NCBI RefSeq assembly: GCF_025567165.1
Contig: NZ_JAOQKC010000005.1
Coordinates: 1-64,000, forward strand
Direction: 5' to 3'
DNA: 64,000 nucleotides
Source of the DNA: Laedolimicola ammoniilytica
Lineage (GTDB): Bacteria > Bacillota > Clostridia > Lachnospirales > Lachnospiraceae
Below, piece after piece: positions 36,254 to 44,624 of this stretch (its first letter is position 1; the number at the start of each line of letters is the position of its first letter). The position numbers were made by a program, and so were the translations under genes. The notes beneath the pieces were generated by a model. That model was given only the letters and a program-made list of their open reading frames with translations, did no database searches and had not been told where the DNA came from.

Positions 36254-37048
36254 ATGGGTAAAGTTATCACCGTCTGGGGAAGCCCCGGCAGCGGCAAATC
36301 CATGTTCTGCTGTATTCTGGCCAAAGCCCTGACCCGGGACAAGCGGAAAGCCATCATTATCAATGCCGATATGAATGTCCCTATGCTGCCGGTCTGGCTA
36401 CCGGAGCAGATCATCCAGACCAATACCTCTATCGGCCAGGTTTTGAGCAGTGTGGAGATTGATACATCTCTGGTCGCCAGTCATGTGACAGTGCTGAAAA
36501 ACTATCCCTTCATTGGGATGATGGGCTATGCGGCAGGAGAAAACCCGCTGAGCTACCCAGAGGTCAAATATACCATGGTACTGCAGCTCATTCATGCTGC
36601 CGCCAAACTGGTAGATTTCGTCATTCTGGACTGCAGCACCAGCATGACCAATGTGTTCACTCCCGCCGCCATTGAAGCCGGCGATGTGGTCATCCGTATC
36701 CTCACCCCGGACCTAAAGGGCATCAACTACCTGAAAGCCCATCAACCTCTGCTTGTGGACGAGCGCTTCCGGTTTTCTGAGCATATGACATTCGCCGGTC
36801 TGGCCCGTCCCTTCCACGCCTTGGATGAAATGGGCTATATCATTGGCGGGTTTGACGGCCTGCTTCCCTACAGTAAGGAGATCGACCGCTGTGCTACCGA
36901 AGGCGGTATGTTCAAGGCTATCACCTACTGTAACCCCAAATACACTGCTTCACTGAACAAGGTACTGGAAATTCTGGAGCAAATGGAACTGGCCGAACAG
37001 TCAGAGGATGATGCAGCGTATGAATGTGAGGAGGATGCCGATGAGTAA
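36254..37048 (+). CDS. CpaE/TadZ-like P-loop ATPase (MinD/ParA fold)
   Basis: 264 residues. The P-loop GSPGSGKS near residue 11 is followed by AIIINADMNVPML near 40 and FVILDCSTSMTN near 120, the MinD/ParA three-motif series; the N-terminal receiver-like domain of CpaE is absent. In Tad systems this ATPase localises the pilus machine. Being directly between cpaB and cpaF strongly supports that role over chromosome partition. It overlaps cpaF by eight bases. Confidence 0.8.
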   Translation: MGKVITVWGSPGSGKSMFCCILAKALTRDKRKAIIINADMNVPMLPVWLPEQIIQTNTSIGQVLSSVEIDTSLVASHVTVLKNYPFIGMMGYAAGENPLSYPEVKYTMVLQLIHAAAKLVDFVILDCSTSMTNVFTPAAIEAGDVVIRILTPDLKGINYLKAHQPLLVDERFRFSEHMTFAGLARPFHALDEMGYIIGGFDGLLPYSKEIDRCATEGGMFKAITYCNPKYTASLNKVLEILEQMELAEQSEDDAAYECEEDADE

Positions 37049-38417
37049 TTTGAATGATATATTCTTCACACCGGCCGCCAATCAGGAGCTGACCTATGAC
37101 CAGGTACTGGAGGATGTACAGCGGTATTTTGCCGAAAACCATGCCTCCACCATTGCTGAAGCTGGGGAAGGCAATGCAGAGCGTGCCACAAGCCTGCTGA
37201 AAGAACTGATGGAACACTACATTGTCAAACGCAAATATGCCCTTGACGGGCTCTCTACAAAAGAACTGTGTTCCAAGCTCTATGAAGACATGGCCGGCTA
37301 CTCCTTTTTGAAGAAATGGATCTATAAGCCTGGTGTTGAGGAGGTCAACATCAACGCCTACAACGACATTGAAGTGATCGAATCCAGTGGGCGCAGTATC
37401 AAGATCTCTGATAAATTCAGTTCGCCCCAGCACGCCATCGATGTGATCCGCCGAATGCTCAACGCCTGCGGCATGGTCATTGATGATACTATGCCCAGCA
37501 TTGTGGGATTTCTGGACAAAAACATCCGTATTTCAGTGGACAAAACTCCCATTGTGGATGCAGATGTAGGCGTCAATGCCTCCATCCGTATTGTCAACCA
37601 GCAGACCGTCAGTGAAGAAAAACTGCTGAACTCCGGCAGTGCCACCGCTGAAATGCTTCACTTTCTGACTGCCTGTATACGATATGGGGTGTCCGTCTGC
37701 ATTGCCGGCTCCACCGGCTCCGGCAAGACCACGATCATGGCCTGGCTGCTGTCCAATGTGCCCAATAACCGGCGCCTTATTACCATTGAAGAAGGCAGCC
37801 GCGAATTTGATCTGGTCAAGCGGGATGCACAGGGCAATATCCTCAATTCCGTGGTACATCTGCTGACCCGCCCCAGCGAGAACCCTGCGCTGAACATCAA
37901 TCAGGATTTTCTTCTGGAGCGGGTGCTGCGTAAGCATCCGGATGTCATCGGTGTAGGTGAAATGCGGTCAGCGGCAGAAAGCCTGTCCGCAGCCGAAAGT
38001 TCCCGCACCGGCCATACCGTATGTACCACCATCCACTCCAATTCCTGCAACAGTACTTACCGCAGGATGATGACCCTTGCCAAACGCAAGTACAACATGG
38101 ATGACTCCATCCTCATGCAGATCATGGTAGAGGCGTATCCCATCATCGTCTTTACCAAGCAGCTGGAGGACCGTTCCCGTAAGATCATGGAAATCATCGA
38201 GGGCGAGGACTACCAGGACGGGCGGTTGATCGCCCATTCCCTATACAAATATGAAGTGGAGGACAATGTAACTGATGACCGTGGTGAAACCCGTGTGGTG
38301 GGGCACCATAAAAAAATCGGCTTGATCTCCGATTCCTTGAAGAAAAGGCTGTTGGACAATGGCATTTCCAACAAGGAATTGGAAGAATTCATGCAGCCGC
38401 CAAAGGAGGTGGGTTAA
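37041..38417 (+). CDS. cpaF: CpaF/TadA-like secretion ATPase (VirB11 superfamily)
   Basis: 458 residues from ATG 37041 behind GAGGAGG. The N-terminal domain carries YKPGVEEVNINAYNDIEVI, a hallmark of CpaF. Walker A is AGSTGSGKTTIMAW near 235, the Asp-box LITIEEGSREFDL near 260, Walker B VIGVGEMRSAAE near 310 and the His-box GHTVCTTIHSNS near 330. It drives pilus polymerisation in Tad systems. TadB and TadC follow directly. It may also substitute for the VirB11 missing from most Gram-positive T4SSs. Confidence 0.92.
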   Translation: MSNLNDIFFTPAANQELTYDQVLEDVQRYFAENHASTIAEAGEGNAERATSLLKELMEHYIVKRKYALDGLSTKELCSKLYEDMAGYSFLKKWIYKPGVEEVNINAYNDIEVIESSGRSIKISDKFSSPQHAIDVIRRMLNACGMVIDDTMPSIVGFLDKNIRISVDKTPIVDADVGVNASIRIVNQQTVSEEKLLNSGSATAEMLHFLTACIRYGVSVCIAGSTGSGKTTIMAWLLSNVPNNRRLITIEEGSREFDLVKRDAQGNILNSVVHLLTRPSENPALNINQDFLLERVLRKHPDVIGVGEMRSAAESLSAAESSRTGHTVCTTIHSNSCNSTYRRMMTLAKRKYNMDDSILMQIMVEAYPIIVFTKQLEDRSRKIMEIIEGEDYQDGRLIAHSLYKYEVEDNVTDDRGETRVVGHHKKIGLISDSLKKRLLDNGISNKELEEFMQPPKEVG

Positions 38418-39350
38418 TTGCAATGGATCTATCTTATCTGTTTTATCCTGCTCAGTGCTGGGCTTTTGGCTCTGTTTGGTGTGAAGCCGGGTGATTTTAT
38501 TGACGCCCTCTTCCGCTCCCAGCGAAAATCCGCCACCTTGTCTGATGAACTGAATGTTCTTCTGGGCACACCAGCCAAGGGTTTTTTTAATCAGGATTAC
38601 GAACTGAAACAGATCTTGAAGGGTACCGGACGGGCGGACCGCTATGAGGCAATAAAACGACTGTCCCTGATTCTGTTCGCTGTGGGGGCTGTGCTGGCTC
38701 TTTTGATTGGGAATGTGTACATGGTGCCCATTCTGGGTATCGGTTTTTCCCTTATACCGATCTGGTATCTGCGCAGCACTGCCGCCAGCTATAAAAAGCA
38801 TCTGAATGAAGAACTGGAAACCGCTATTTCCATCATCACGACTTCCTACCTGCGCACCGAGGATCTGATCCGTTCTGTCAAGGAAAACCTGCCCTATATC
38901 AATGAGCCGGTAAAAGCCAACTTTGAAGCCTTCGTTTATGAAGCGGAATTGATCAATGCCAACATCACCAGTGCTATCAACAGCCTGAAGATGAAGATTC
39001 CCAACCGGGTCTTCCATGAATGGTGCGGTACCCTCATCCAATGCCAGTCCGACCGCAGTATGAAGAATACCCTGCCTACCATCAACCAGAAATTCTCCGA
39101 TGTGCGTGTGGTGCAGTCGGAACTGGAGGCAATGATGCAAGGACCGCGGCGTGAAGCCATCACCATGATATTTCTGGTTATCGCCAATGTGCCGATGCTC
39201 TATTTCTTGAATGAGGATTGGTTCCACACCCTTATCTTCACCACACCGGGCAAAATTGCACTGGCAATCTGTGCAGCCATCATCCTGTTTGCGCTGACCC
39301 AGATTATGAAACTGAGCAAGCCCATCGAATATGGAGGTGATAGCGTATGA
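38418..39350 (+). CDS. tadB: TadB-like inner-membrane platform protein
   Basis: 310 residues from a TTG right after the cpaF stop codon, with AAAGGAGGTG upstream. Hydrophobic spans near 5-20, 80-115 and 250-290 flank a T2SF-type cytoplasmic domain (EELETAISIITTSYLRTEDLIRSVKENLPYI). TadB with TadC forms the membrane platform for the CpaF motor. ATGA overlap with the next gene. Confidence 0.82.
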   Translation: MQWIYLICFILLSAGLLALFGVKPGDFIDALFRSQRKSATLSDELNVLLGTPAKGFFNQDYELKQILKGTGRADRYEAIKRLSLILFAVGAVLALLIGNVYMVPILGIGFSLIPIWYLRSTAASYKKHLNEELETAISIITTSYLRTEDLIRSVKENLPYINEPVKANFEAFVYEAELINANITSAINSLKMKIPNRVFHEWCGTLIQCQSDRSMKNTLPTINQKFSDVRVVQSELEAMMQGPRREAITMIFLVIANVPMLYFLNEDWFHTLIFTTPGKIALAICAAIILFALTQIMKLSKPIEYGGDSV

Positions 39351-40225
39351 CCTTTCTGGCGCTCATCGCCATCATCTTCTTCGGTTTTGCTGTCTACAAC
39401 CTGACCTGTGCCTTTGTGGACATCCCGACCAAGAAGACCTCACAAATGATGATGCTCTCCCGCAAACAGCAGGGCACCAAAAATGAAAAGCTGCTTGATG
39501 TCTATGTGACAAAAATCGCCGGTTGGATCGCCCCTTATTTGCGGCTGGACCGGCTCAAGCGCAATAAGGTGCAACGCGCTCTGGACATTGCAGGTCTGCA
39601 GCTTACCCCGGAGGTCTATACAGCCAGAGCCTGGGTAACTGCAGGGGCAGTTGGCCTGTGTGCCATCCCCATGGCATTTCTTATTCCGCTGCTGGTACCT
39701 ATTTTGATTGGCCTTGCGGTAGCGCTGTGGTTTTCAACCTACTATGCAGCCTTTGATTTTGTTAAAAAGCGCCGCAAACTGATCGAGGGAGAGATCCCCC
39801 GATTTGCTTTGACCGTCGGCCAGAGCCTTGAAAATGACAGGGATGTACTTAAAATTCTGACTTCCTACCGCCGTGTGGCTGGGAAAGACTTCGGCGCCGA
39901 GCTGGATCAGACCATTGCTGATATGAAGACCGGCAACTATGAAAATGCCCTCATTCGATTTGAAACCCGCATTGGCAGCCCCATGCTGTCCGATGTGATC
40001 CGTGGCCTGATTGGTGTCCTGCGCGGCGATGATCAGCGGATGTACTTCAAAATGATTACTTTCGATATGCGCCAGATCGAGCAGAACAATCTGAAGAAGG
40101 AAGCTGCCAAACGTCCCAAAAAGATTCAGCGTTACTCTATGATGATGCTGATTTGCATTATGATTATCTATCTGGTGGTGCTCTGTACCGAGGTTATGAG
40201 TTCGCTCGGGGCGTTCTTTGGCTAA
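39347..40225 (+). CDS. tadC: TadC-like inner-membrane platform protein
   Basis: 292 residues with a membrane span at the N-terminus, two more around 100-135 and one at the C-terminus, surrounding a T2SF-type helical domain (IPRFALTVGQSLENDRDVLKILTSYRR). Paired with the preceding TadB-like protein by an ATGA overlap. Together with CpaF it is the core of the Tad-type machine. Confidence 0.82.
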   Translation: MTFLALIAIIFFGFAVYNLTCAFVDIPTKKTSQMMMLSRKQQGTKNEKLLDVYVTKIAGWIAPYLRLDRLKRNKVQRALDIAGLQLTPEVYTARAWVTAGAVGLCAIPMAFLIPLLVPILIGLAVALWFSTYYAAFDFVKKRRKLIEGEIPRFALTVGQSLENDRDVLKILTSYRRVAGKDFGAELDQTIADMKTGNYENALIRFETRIGSPMLSDVIRGLIGVLRGDDQRMYFKMITFDMRQIEQNNLKKEAAKRPKKIQRYSMMMLICIMIIYLVVLCTEVMSSLGAFFG

Positions 40226-40236
40226 TTGGTATCCGA

Positions 40237-40396
40237 CCCGGTACTTCCGGGCGTTTTCATACCTGCTCCTCATATGGAAGACAAATACACAGGGAGGTGA
40301 GCGTTTGTACCCAAGCGATTTTCCATAGCGACAGGCACATTATTTCCATTGGTCCTAACTGAGCCGGTCTGTTTCATCAGCCCGGCTTCATTTTTT
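40237..40396 (+). terminator. Two hairpin terminators after tadC
   Basis: CCCGG-TACTT-CCGGG with CGTTTT (40237-40256) and AGCCGG-(14 nt)-CCGGCT followed by TCATTTTTT (40362-40396). They close the tadC transcript and bracket about 100 bases without a gene. Confidence 0.65.
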
Positions 40397-40410
40397 ACAG
40401 GAGAATGCCT

Positions 40411-40557
40411 ATGCCCAAAAAGAAATTTTATCCGCCGAATGATACCGGCACCAAAAAACGCCGATTTCGTTGCTTGCTGTTCCAGCGGCCTAAAGCATAT
40501 CCGAACCGGCCCCGTTCCAACAAAAACAATCTGATCAAGCCTATCCGCCGCGCTTAA
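40411..40557 (+). CDS. Small basic protein (48 residues), hypothetical
   Basis: ATG at 40411 with CAGGAG eight bases upstream opens a 48-codon frame, MPKKKFYPPN... ending KPIRRA, with about a third Lys/Arg residues. No family is known to me. It lies between the tadC terminators and the pilin-like gene. Its basic nature suggests nucleic-acid contact. Confidence 0.45.
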   Translation: MPKKKFYPPNDTGTKKRRFRCLLFQRPKAYPNRPRSNKNNLIKPIRRA

Positions 40558-40618
40558 CAGACGGTGGACTTGATATACCTACCCAACCACAAATCAAACA
40601 CATAACAGGAGGTTAACC

Positions 40619-40840
40619 ATGAGAAAATTCACGACCCGTATCTATACCAAAGCCAACTATCTGCTCAACCGCGGCCGTATGGCATTGTCCAATCAGCGCG
40701 GCGATTTTTACATTTCGGATGCCGTCAAGATCATTATCGCCGTAGTTTTGGGTGCGCTGCTCCTGGCGGCTCTGACCCTCATCTTCAACGATACGGTCAT
40801 CCCCCGCATCACTGAAGAGATTGAAAGTCTGTTCTCCTAA
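40619..40840 (+). CDS. DUF6133-like Flp-type pilin candidate
   Basis: 73 residues behind AGGAGG: a basic lead of about 27 residues ending NQRGD, then a long hydrophobic helix (KIIIAVVLGALLLAALTLIF) and a short acidic tail. Size and layout fit Flp/TadE-type major pilins cut at the G-D bond by the A24 peptidase encoded at 34862. It is alone between two terminator regions, as expected for a strongly expressed major subunit. It lacks the glutamate at mature position 5 that typical pilins have. Confidence 0.65.
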   Translation: MRKFTTRIYTKANYLLNRGRMALSNQRGDFYISDAVKIIIAVVLGALLLAALTLIFNDTVIPRITEEIESLFS

Positions 40841-40851
40841 GCACCAAATCA

Positions 40852-40891
40852 GGGGCCAGTTTGCAGAACTTCTGCAGCTGGCCCCTTTTTT
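40852..40891 (+). terminator. Strong intrinsic terminator after the pilin-like gene
   Basis: GGGGCCAG...CTGGCCCC with an inner GCAGA-ACT-TCTGC stem, followed by six Ts. Confidence 0.88.
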
Positions 40892-40923
40892 ATTTGCAGA
40901 TAACGACTAATGGAGGTGAAAGC

Positions 40924-41271
40924 ATGAATCAAAAACCGTGTCAGTTCTATTCCTTTCTGCAGGCAGTCCGGGGTAACTGGCGCAACGCCCTGTTCATCCG
41001 CTGCAGCGGTTCACTTTGTCCAATGATCCGGCAGGCATCCTGTGAGGGGTTCCTGATGGCAGCAGACGCAGGCTGTCAGCCGATCTTTCTGTCCGTCCAG
41101 ACAGTGCGGAAGCTGAGTGGAGAAGCAGTGGACCCCGAAGAATGCTCTGCAATTCTGGAGTGCCGCTCGTTCCGGACTGCTTATACCAAGTTTCTGGAAT
41201 GGCATACCTCTTCGGACCATGTATGTCCGTTTTTACAGCTATGCCCAGACCGGGATACCTACTTCGGATGA
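40924..41271 (+). CDS. Cys-rich conserved hypothetical protein
   Basis: 115 residues from ATG 40924 after TGGAGGTGAAAGC. Ten or so Cys/His residues are spread along the chain (IRCSGSLCPMIRQASC, CSAILECRSF, HVCPFLQLCPDRD), suggesting metal binding. No family recognised. It begins a series of small genes of unknown function. Confidence 0.5.
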   Translation: MNQKPCQFYSFLQAVRGNWRNALFIRCSGSLCPMIRQASCEGFLMAADAGCQPIFLSVQTVRKLSGEAVDPEECSAILECRSFRTAYTKFLEWHTSSDHVCPFLQLCPDRDTYFG

Positions 41272-41327
41272 TTCTGCCTGTTAAGACGCAATGCCGCCGT
41301 CATCGGCGCGTAATGGAGGTGATTTTA

Positions 41328-41735
41328 TTGAAACAAAAGCAAATCAAATGTCCTTATTGTCATGCTCACGCTTCTCTTCGGCCTGCAAGCCTTGTGTATG
41401 GATCTACTCCACAGACCAGAGGAAAATTCCTGTATGTCTGCGACAGATGGCCGGCCTGCAATGCCTATGTCAGTGCTCATGAGCGCACATTGCTCCCCAT
41501 GGGGACACTGGCGAATGGCGATCTGCGCCACAAACGCATTCTGGCCCATCGTGCCCTAAAAAAACTGCAGCAGGACTGCCATATGGAAAAATGGGAGGTC
41601 TATATCTGGCTGCAAGCCAAACTGGGGCTTGATGCACACCAGACCCACATCGGCCAGTTTTCCGAATATATGTGTGAGCAAGTCATTTCCCTCTGTCAGC
41701 AGGCTCCGGCGTACACATCCGGGCGTGCTGCCTGA
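41328..41735 (+). CDS. DUF3268-type zinc-finger protein
   Basis: About 135 residues from a TTG at 41328 with GGAGGTG upstream. CPYCHAHASLRPA near residue 8 and the VCDRWPACNAYVSAH segment near 38 form the zinc-ribbon of DUF3268 proteins, followed by ANGDLRHKRILAHRAL. These occur in phages and ICEs; function unknown, presumably nucleic-acid binding. Confidence 0.7.
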   Translation: MKQKQIKCPYCHAHASLRPASLVYGSTPQTRGKFLYVCDRWPACNAYVSAHERTLLPMGTLANGDLRHKRILAHRALKKLQQDCHMEKWEVYIWLQAKLGLDAHQTHIGQFSEYMCEQVISLCQQAPAYTSGRAA

Positions 41736-41751
41736 ACGGAGGTGAAGCCTG

Positions 41752-42333
41752 ATGAAGCAAAACTTTAAGCTTACCAAAGACCAGCAGACACTGGTAGAAA
41801 AAAACCTATCCATCGTTCACTGGGTCATTGTCAACAACATCCATGTAAATCCCGGCATCTGTGGTCTGGAGTACGGAGATCTGTTTCAGGAAGGATGCCT
41901 GTGGCTCTGCAAGGCCGCTTTTACCTACAATGCCGGACAGGCGCAGTTTTCAACCTACGCCAAAAAGGTTGTGAAAAATGGACTCCTCTCCTACTGCCGA
42001 AAAATCTGTAGTCAGGGGCGGCACATCAGTCGGCTGATCATCGGAGAACAGGGCGAGCTGGCCGCAGATGGAGAGCAGGTAGACCAGCCGGATGACCATT
42101 TTGACTCCCACCTTTCTCGTCTGGAGACCCTTGATCTGCTGGAAGCCAGCAAACAGAACTATCAGGGCGTTGCCAGACTTGGCATCGAAGCACTGGCGCT
42201 GAAGGTTCAGGGAATGCGCATTACAGACATCGCCGCCCTCTATCAAGTCCCTCCTTCCCATGTGGGCGCCTGGATCTCCCGCTCCCTGGAAAAACTTCGC
42301 AATGACCCTGACTTTTTAACCTGCCTGCTTTGA
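41752..42333 (+). CDS. Sigma-70-family sigma factor
   Basis: 193 residues. Region 2 features are visible (YGDLFQEGCLWLCKAAFTYN, AQFSTYAKKVVKNGLLSYCR) and a region-4 helix-turn-helix near the C-terminus (MRITDIAALYQVPPSHVGAWISRSLEKLR). It probably directs transcription of element genes. A GGAGGTG ribosome site precedes the ATG. Confidence 0.8.
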   Translation: MKQNFKLTKDQQTLVEKNLSIVHWVIVNNIHVNPGICGLEYGDLFQEGCLWLCKAAFTYNAGQAQFSTYAKKVVKNGLLSYCRKICSQGRHISRLIIGEQGELAADGEQVDQPDDHFDSHLSRLETLDLLEASKQNYQGVARLGIEALALKVQGMRITDIAALYQVPPSHVGAWISRSLEKLRNDPDFLTCLL

Positions 42334-42393
42334 TCTGTTGAAAATCAGCATCAATAACAGTAAGGGATATGTATAAAAAGGAGGTATCGAAAT

Positions 42394-43089
42394 ATGGCAA
42401 TCAAAACCCTATACACTGCGGTCGGCCGGTTTGAACGAAGGACAAACGGCTGCAACCGCAGTTGTCCAATCATCCTGTTAGGCGGTCAGGAGTACATGGC
42501 CGATATGCAGGAAATGGTGATTTGGAGCATGCTCAACTGGAGAATCCTGCGCTGGGATGACATCGCACAAGAATACGAAAAGCTAGCCACCGCATCCGGT
42601 TACTGTACCGAGCGTTCTTGGGAAGACTGTACAAACCGACTGCTTACCCGCGGTCTTCTGGTATCCGGCAGCGGTGAAACAGAATACGATGCTCTGTATG
42701 ACCTGCTTGGTTCGCTCAGCATTATCCCAACCAGCGGACCGTTCTTCCTCCGGCTCGCCTCTTTTGTCAAGCTGACGCTGCTGGCACATGTTCCGGTATC
42801 CGCTGCGCGGAAACTGTTCCAGAAAGATAAACGCACCAAATACGAAGTTCTGGTCATGCGCCTTGCCGGCCAAGCCCTGCTCTCCACTGCAGAGATCATC
42901 AAGTGCATAGATAAAAATATTTCCCGCCTCCCCAATGAATGTGCGCTTTTGGATTCCCTCTACGGAGATGAAACGACCACCAGTGACAACATTGCCAGCA
43001 TGGTCAAAATCAGCCAGAGCAGCAAGCCAGTGACATTAGCCGTTGCCAATCTTTATCTGCGGCAGCAGATTATCTTTGAGAGGGTATGA
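42394..43089 (+). CDS. Conserved hypothetical protein, wHTH-like
   Basis: 231 residues after AAAAGGAGG. An N-terminal Cys-containing stretch (RRTNGCNRSCPIILLGGQEY) is followed by helical sequence that resembles a winged-helix domain around residues 40-100. No family recognised. It overlaps the next gene by four bases. Confidence 0.45.
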   Translation: MAIKTLYTAVGRFERRTNGCNRSCPIILLGGQEYMADMQEMVIWSMLNWRILRWDDIAQEYEKLATASGYCTERSWEDCTNRLLTRGLLVSGSGETEYDALYDLLGSLSIIPTSGPFFLRLASFVKLTLLAHVPVSAARKLFQKDKRTKYEVLVMRLAGQALLSTAEIIKCIDKNISRLPNECALLDSLYGDETTTSDNIASMVKISQSSKPVTLAVANLYLRQQIIFERV

Positions 43090-43550
43090 GCATGATGAAA
43101 CAATGGACTCTTTTTCCCACCGTATTGCAGCGAAAGTTTCTGCTCACTCTGCTGGCCGGAATCGCCAGTGCGGGAATCAGCGTCATCATCTGCGTGGCGA
43201 CTAAAGATCATATCCTGCTGGCATTGGGGATTGTCGTACTCTGCGCCTGTCTTATATCCTGTCGATGGATCTGGGCGACTGCAGCACATAAGAACTACGA
43301 GGTAGTGGAAGGCATCTGCGCCGGTATCAGTACACCTATGCTCCGCCACTACCGCAAAGTACATCTGATAGACAGCCATGGTATAGAGATCACACTGCTT
43401 CTCAGTAAATCGGCCCGGCTTAAAATAGGCGCACCCTACCGATTTTACTTTCAGAAAGGGGCGCGGCCTGCCGTGGGAAATGACTATCTGGACGCAGCCC
43501 TTTCAACGAACAGCTTTTTGGGCTATGAAGCAATCAGCGAGCCGGAGTAA
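43086..43550 (+). CDS. Small membrane protein, hypothetical
   Basis: 154 residues with two adjacent membrane spans (about 17-40 and 44-62) and a C-terminal soluble domain (VEGICAGISTPMLRHYRKVHLIDSHGIEITLLLSKSARLKIG) resembling a small beta domain. Starts at an ATGA overlap with the preceding gene. Function unknown. A terminator follows. Confidence 0.5.
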   Translation: MSMMKQWTLFPTVLQRKFLLTLLAGIASAGISVIICVATKDHILLALGIVVLCACLISCRWIWATAAHKNYEVVEGICAGISTPMLRHYRKVHLIDSHGIEITLLLSKSARLKIGAPYRFYFQKGARPAVGNDYLDAALSTNSFLGYEAISEPE

Positions 43551-43581
43551 CATCCCGATCCGTCCTCTGAATCCTAAAAAT

Positions 43582-43612
43582 GCGAGGTGGTTTTGAGCCA
43601 CCTCGCTTTCTT
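43582..43612 (+). terminator. Intrinsic terminator
   Basis: GCGAGGTGG, 7-base loop, CCACCTCGC, then TTTCTT; nine perfect pairs. Confidence 0.8.
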
Positions 43613-43722
43613 AAAGGGCATTTTGCAAATCACAATGACCAACGCCTGATTTCCTTATATTTTGCAGAATACATTCCTTCTGTCCCTATTTATTGGGTAG
43701 ATCAAGGAAAGGAGGGTTTCCT

Positions 43723-44331
43723 ATGTATAAGCCCCATACCATCGAACAATATAAAGTCTATCGCTTTCTGGAAGAAAACTTTGCGCTGGAGCATTTCCTG
43801 CTCGCTCCTTTGTCGCGCTTCGGACTGATGCTGGCGGACAAAACCGGTGAAAAAATCGCGTTTGCCTTTCTCAATGACTGTGTACAGGAAATACCTATAC
43901 CAGCTCCAGCTGCTCCAGAAACAGTAATCGCTTTTCTAAAGCAATTCCGCAGCCTTACGCCCCGCCCAGTCGTCCATGACTTTGAAGCGCTGACCCGCTG
44001 GTGGCTGGACAATCCCAACCCGCTTACCTACCAGCAGGCACTTGGTATGTCCGATGATCTCTACCACCATTTTCTGTCCCATCCTTTGATCAGTGAAGAT
44101 GACGCCCTTCGGCTGGCACGCAAAGGACTCGTTACCGAATCGGAATATGATGACCTGCAGCTATGGTATTTCAACGGCCATACAATGTCCTGCTGGTTTG
44201 GTCCTCTGGGAGTAGATGGCACCGGAAGCCTATACGGCCTGACCTTTGACTATCAAACGGCATCCCCAACAAAGACTCAGTTCTACCTATTGGATGACTA
44301 CTACCGCGTTATGAACCATCTTACAGAGTAA
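43723..44331 (+). CDS. Conserved hypothetical protein
   Basis: 202 residues from ATG 43723 with AAAGGAGGG upstream. Soluble, alpha/beta in appearance; notable segments are NPLTYQQALGMSDDLYHHFLSHPLIS and NGHTMSCWFGPLGVDGTGSLYGLTFDY. I do not recognise the family and see no catalytic pattern. Confidence 0.5.
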   Translation: MYKPHTIEQYKVYRFLEENFALEHFLLAPLSRFGLMLADKTGEKIAFAFLNDCVQEIPIPAPAAPETVIAFLKQFRSLTPRPVVHDFEALTRWWLDNPNPLTYQQALGMSDDLYHHFLSHPLISEDDALRLARKGLVTESEYDDLQLWYFNGHTMSCWFGPLGVDGTGSLYGLTFDYQTASPTKTQFYLLDDYYRVMNHLTE

Positions 44332-44397
44332 AACCTTTTCAACTACTACATATCGTACTTGTCGCTGGCTATAAATCTATATATAGTGTTTTACATC

Positions 44398-44426
44398 TTG
44401 ACAGGCACAAGATGCAGTGCTATACT
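44398..44426 (+). promoter_or_regulatory. Consensus sigma-70 promoter upstream of the ssb-like gene
   Basis: TTGACA (44398-44403), 17-base spacer, TATACT (44421-44426). One of the two best promoter matches in the window. The transcript should start near 44433, nearly 200 bases before the ssb-like start codon. Confidence 0.8.
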
Positions 44427-44432
44427 GTATCT

Positions 44433-44588
44433 GTAATTGATTTTTGTGCGTATCCCATTTGGGAATACAGGTCTTTTTGATCTGTACCGTAGGCCAAAAG
44501 CCTGCATTGCACACGCTGTTAAGTTTGTATGCAAGTGTCAGTGATTTTTTGCGCCCTTTTAGGGTCGAAAAACTGCTGGCACTTTTTT
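44433..44588 (+). ncRNA. Candidate structured leader or small RNA ending in a terminator
   Basis: From the promoter to a T-run at 44585-44588 lie about 155 bases with three hairpins: GTATCCC-ATTT-GGGA/ATAC near 44452-44470, AGGC-CAAAA-GCCT near 44493-44506, and a long terminator stem whose outer 11 pairs join 44533-44543 to 44574-44584. No fitting coding frame explains the segment. It could be an attenuator for the ssb-like gene or an independent small RNA. It matches no RNA family I know. Confidence 0.5.
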
Positions 44589-44624
44589 ATATAGATAATA
44601 ATGCCAATGGCAGAAAGGAGTGTT

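Noticed and set aside
38241..39227. Minus-strand frame opposite cpaF/tadB
   Set aside because: Opposite two clearly recognised genes; no motif.
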